Of a DNA stretch of 24,607 bases, positions 22,774-24,607 are shown one piece after another. Source of the DNA: a virus; IMG/VR virus record IMGVR_UViG_3300031800_000016, positions 1-24,607 of that record; one strand, 5' to 3'. Numbering within the stretch: position 1 is the stretch's first letter; each line of letters starts with the position of its first letter. The notes under the pieces were generated by a model. That model was given only the letters and a program-made list of their open reading frames with translations. It did no database searches and had not been told where the DNA came from. A program made the position numbers and the translations under genes.

Positions 22774-23411
22774 TTTAGGCTGTTGATACTCCCAAAGTTT
22801 CTGTGAGTTATAACGTTGTCAGCTAATCCATAGTAAACCGCTTCATGAGCTGTTAAGTACCAATCACCGTCTTTTAGTTTACGCTTTAGAAATCGCTTGA
22901 CTTTTTCCATTGTTACGGTTTTAAATTTTTCTTTAAAGTATTTGCCCTTTTTAGATCTTGCGGTATAGATATCTAACATGGTATCTAATATTTTTTCCTC
23001 AAACTTAGACCAGTTTTGAGTGTCTAGATAGTTGCCAGAGTTTCCGCTGCTTCCATAGTGACACATAAAGTAGGAGTTGGGCATCATCATTCTTTTATCT
23101 GCTGCCTGCAGCATGATACTACTCATAGATTCAGCTTGACCATACACTAATATTGTTATGTGCGATCTAGAGAGTGTGATAGAGTCGTATATAGCCATTC
23201 CATCGCCCCAGTTTCCACCAAGGCTATGCATATGAATCAGTATTGGTTCATTTTTAAGATAGTCCAAGTGTCTGAGGTTTTTAATAAACGTTGTGGCCAT
23301 ACGATACTCCACTCCCGGATCGTCTTCAAACGGGCCGTGGTGTCCGTGTAAATATATTTCCCTTTGTTTGAGATCTATATTCTGATTGTGAATTGATTCA
23401 ATATCACTCAT
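22770..23411 (-). CDS. clpP: ClpP-like serine protease
   Basis: 213 residues. It is a ClpP/crotonase-fold peptidase: IHMHSLGGNWGDGMAIYDSI matches the oxyanion region (SLGG instead of the usual SPGG), Ser95 in GQAESMSS is the nucleophile, His118 lies in YFMCHYG, and Asp183 in KDGDWYLTAHEAVYYGLADNV completes the triad. ClpP normally forms a 14-mer fed by ClpX or ClpA; no such partner is in the window. It starts in a TAATG overlap with the ERCC4 nuclease and overlaps terminase by ATGA. Possible roles are prohead maturation beside the separate protease-scaffold, or acting with host Clp ATPases on host or phage proteins. It is not signal-peptide bearing and would act in the cytoplasm. Confidence 0.9.
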   Translation of the reverse strand: MSDIESIHNQNIDLKQREIYLHGHHGPFEDDPGVEYRMATTFIKNLRHLDYLKNEPILIHMHSLGGNWGDGMAIYDSITLSRSHITILVYGQAESMSSIMLQAADKRMMMPNSYFMCHYGSSGNSGNYLDTQNWSKFEEKILDTMLDIYTARSKKGKYFKEKFKTVTMEKVKRFLKRKLKDGDWYLTAHEAVYYGLADNVITHRNFGSINSLK

Positions 23412-23890
23412 TAATTATACATCTCGTTCACTCTTTTGAATATACTAGAGCTAGTGAGGAAGGCATTATACTTGTTTCCACAGAAAAGAACGTGTATGTC
23501 ACGTTGAAGCTGAAACTCCATAAGACACTTCAACATATACTTTCCGCTTATCTTTAATTGCTTCCTTTGTGACTCCGGGATTCTACTATTCTCTGGAAAA
23601 TCAACTAGATCAGCCAAGGAAAACTCTAAAACTATAAATTTATGTCTAAAGGGTTTCATTCGCTCAATCTCATTCATGAACGCATGTTTCTTTTGACCCA
23701 AGTTCATAGCGAGTTCTTCAGGAGAAGCTTTGCGTTCAATACAAATCTTTTCCTCAAGACCCACTATTGTATAGTCGCCGGTATCAAGTTTTTGTACTAT
23801 CATTCCATCGCACTTATCGTACTTACTGAAATGGTATCCTTCTTGCTCACGGGTGTCTTTAATAACTGTGAAGTTAGGTGTTTTTGCCAT
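23411..23890 (-). CDS. ERCC4/XPF-type nuclease
   Basis: 159 residues. It has the ERCC4-family nuclease signature: DTREQ (residues 12-16), GDY (38-40) and ERK (52-54), metal-binding motifs of XPF/Mus81-type structure-specific endonucleases that cut flaps and branched DNA. The usual Asp of ERK-x3-D is Glu here (Glu58). The rest is short, and no helix-hairpin-helix DNA-binding domain is visible, as in other small archaeal and phage members. Its start overlaps the HNH gene by 17 bases, and its stop overlaps the ClpP-like start (TAATG). A role in resolving replication intermediates before packaging is plausible but inferred. Confidence 0.85.
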   Translation of the reverse strand: MAKTPNFTVIKDTREQEGYHFSKYDKCDGMIVQKLDTGDYTIVGLEEKICIERKASPEELAMNLGQKKHAFMNEIERMKPFRHKFIVLEFSLADLVDFPENSRIPESQRKQLKISGKYMLKCLMEFQLQRDIHVLFCGNKYNAFLTSSSIFKRVNEMYN

Positions 23891-24146
23891 CGTTGTATAC
23901 TATTTGAGAAAATAATGTTTCGTAAACTTGTTCATGCCCGGTTATTCTTTCGTGGCACGAGCGGCATAGGGTTATACCATTGTCAACGTCATATCTCAAT
24001 ATAGCGGCATTTGACCACTTTTTTATGTGGTGTGCTTGTATTCTAAATTTTGAGTTACAGTCCGGCATTTGACAGCGGAACTTGTCTCTCTTATATATTT
24101 TTTTACGCCAGTCTTTATAGACCGGGTCGTCGTAATTTCTTCTCAT
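23874..24146 (-). CDS. HNH endonuclease
   Basis: 90 residues from the chosen ATG at 24146, which overlaps the preceding stop as ATGA; a longer start at 24194 would run 52 bases into the preceding gene with no better support. The HNH core is clear: Cys25 and Cys30 (RCQMPDC) with Cys61 and Cys64 (CRSC) as a zinc site, HH (39-40) in IQAHHIKKWS, Asn56 in YDVDNGITL, and His65. The YKRDKFRCQ start is typical. HNH proteins beside terminases are known to take part in DNA cutting during packaging in several phages; others are homing enzymes. This one is two genes from terminase in one coupled series, which suits the packaging role. Confidence 0.9.
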   Translation of the reverse strand: MRRNYDDPVYKDWRKKIYKRDKFRCQMPDCNSKFRIQAHHIKKWSNAAILRYDVDNGITLCRSCHERITGHEQVYETLFSQIVYNDGKNT

Positions 24147-24391
24147 TTTACAGCAGCGCTCTTTACTCTGATGTCTTTCTTGATTTCTTTGCATAGCAAT
24201 CTGGCTTCTGCAGAGTCGTCTTGACTTAGTATCAACTTAAACAACTGATGCGTTGCTTTAAAACAAGCGCCATCGGGGTCGTCAGCTTCTACAAAAATAA
24301 TCGGAGCGTTGTAATTGTATTCATATAGTCTATATTTTTTAAGTCTTGATATAACTAATGATAGATCAAGAAAAACTTTGTATATTTTCAT
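24143..24391 (-). CDS. hypothetical protein
   Basis: 82 residues, starting inside the last 26 bases of the dehydratase gene and ending in ATGA overlap with the HNH gene. The sequence is partly basic and probably alpha/beta (YNAPIIFVEADDPDGACFKATHQLFKLILSQDD, ARLLCKEIKKDIRVK). The phrase EADDPDGACFKATHQ looks like a conserved core, but I do not recognise the family. No ribosome site is obvious before the ATG, so translation may depend on the dehydratase gene. The small size and position before nuclease and terminase genes might suggest a small terminase, but nothing in the sequence supports it. Confidence 0.6.
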   Translation of the reverse strand: MKIYKVFLDLSLVISRLKKYRLYEYNYNAPIIFVEADDPDGACFKATHQLFKLILSQDDSAEARLLCKEIKKDIRVKSAAVK

Positions 24392-24607
24392 TTAAGTCGT
24401 GTTTCATCATGATGTTTACGAGATCTCCTAGGTCGTTCTTAGGAGTCCATCCTAACTTTGTTCTAGCTTTTTCGGAACTTCCTTTTAGGTAGTCCACGTC
24501 TGAGGGTCTATAGAATTCTGGATCAATAAATACATGATCTTCCCAGTTTTCAATTCCCACATATCCAAAAGCTCTTTCTAAAAATTGTTTTATCGTGTTC
24601 GTCTGCT
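24366..24607 (-). CDS. gmd: GDP-mannose 4,6-dehydratase, 3' end only
   Basis: Only the last 80 codons are in the window; the frame is open to the right edge. The part visible (TIKQFLERAFGYVGIENWED, then HVFIDPEFYRPSDVDYLKGS, then KARTKLGWTPKNDLGDLVNIMM) is the well-conserved C-terminal substrate-binding region of GMD, including the IDP-[RE]-[FY]-[FY]-RP-[AS]-[DE]-VD motif. The enzyme converts GDP-mannose to GDP-4-keto-6-deoxymannose, the precursor of GDP-fucose and related sugars. In phages it is an auxiliary metabolic gene thought to alter host surface glycans or phage glycosylation. A shorter GTG start at 24558-24560 is not the real start, because the frame continues upstream with conserved residues. 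Confidence 0.95.
   Translation of the reverse strand, partial: QTNTIKQFLERAFGYVGIENWEDHVFIDPEFYRPSDVDYLKGSSEKARTKLGWTPKNDLGDLVNIMMKHDLNENIQSFS

Noticed and set aside
24147-24194. Longer N-terminus for the HNH protein (16 extra residues from an ATG at 24194)
   Set aside because: It would overlap the preceding gene by 52 bases; the ATG at 24146 gives the usual ATGA overlap and the domain starts after it.
1-24607. tRNA genes, insertion sequences or integrase attachment sites
   Set aside because: I saw no tRNA-like cloverleaf, transposase frame or terminal inverted repeats while reading both strands; a tRNAscan and ISfinder search would settle this.

Overview
This window looks like the late (virion) region of a tailed double-stranded DNA phage (Caudoviricetes). 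All convincing genes lie on the minus strand, so transcription runs from high to low coordinates. They are tightly packed, with repeated TAATG and ATGA stop/start overlaps and Shine-Dalgarno sites of the AAGGAG/AGGAGA type. An aquatic, probably marine, phage is suggested by the fibre modules (IDSTTV...LELA...DGGI, SFN...Y.V.FTSG, LSDR.KE) and by a GDP-mannose dehydratase auxiliary gene. This is inference: the host cannot be read from the sequence.

Region by region, in transcription order. (1) 24607-22770 is a nuclease/accessory cassette: the 3' end of GDP-mannose 4,6-dehydratase, an 82-residue unknown, an HNH endonuclease, an ERCC4/XPF-type nuclease and a ClpP-like serine protease with its full triad. 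Several junctions overlap. (2) 22773-15592 is packaging and head: terminase large subunit, portal with a Lys-rich C-terminal extension, a prohead protease-scaffold fusion with a strong internal start for the scaffold alone, a small decoration-like protein, and the HK97-type major capsid protein followed by a rho-independent terminator. (3) 15467-1 is tail fibre/adhesion: a 161-residue virion protein, two giant fibres (1555 and 1526 residues), five small genes (177, 109, 60, 105 and 170 residues, including a BppU-like Ig domain protein and a possible head-tail adaptor), a 323-residue fibre, and a third large fibre that runs off the left edge. Tape measure, tail tube, lysis and replication genes are not in the window. 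No stretch above 300 bases lacks a gene.

Three points deserve attention. First, all five intergenic gaps longer than about 30 bases carry a TATA-like element on the minus strand; in four it begins GTGTATA, suggesting a phage-specific late promoter that divides the region into transcription units. Second, the large fibres share two N-terminal modules (DVRHN type and LSDR-KE type), which appear in the same order twice. Third, the scaffold seems to be made both fused to the protease and on its own, as lambda does with C/Nu3.
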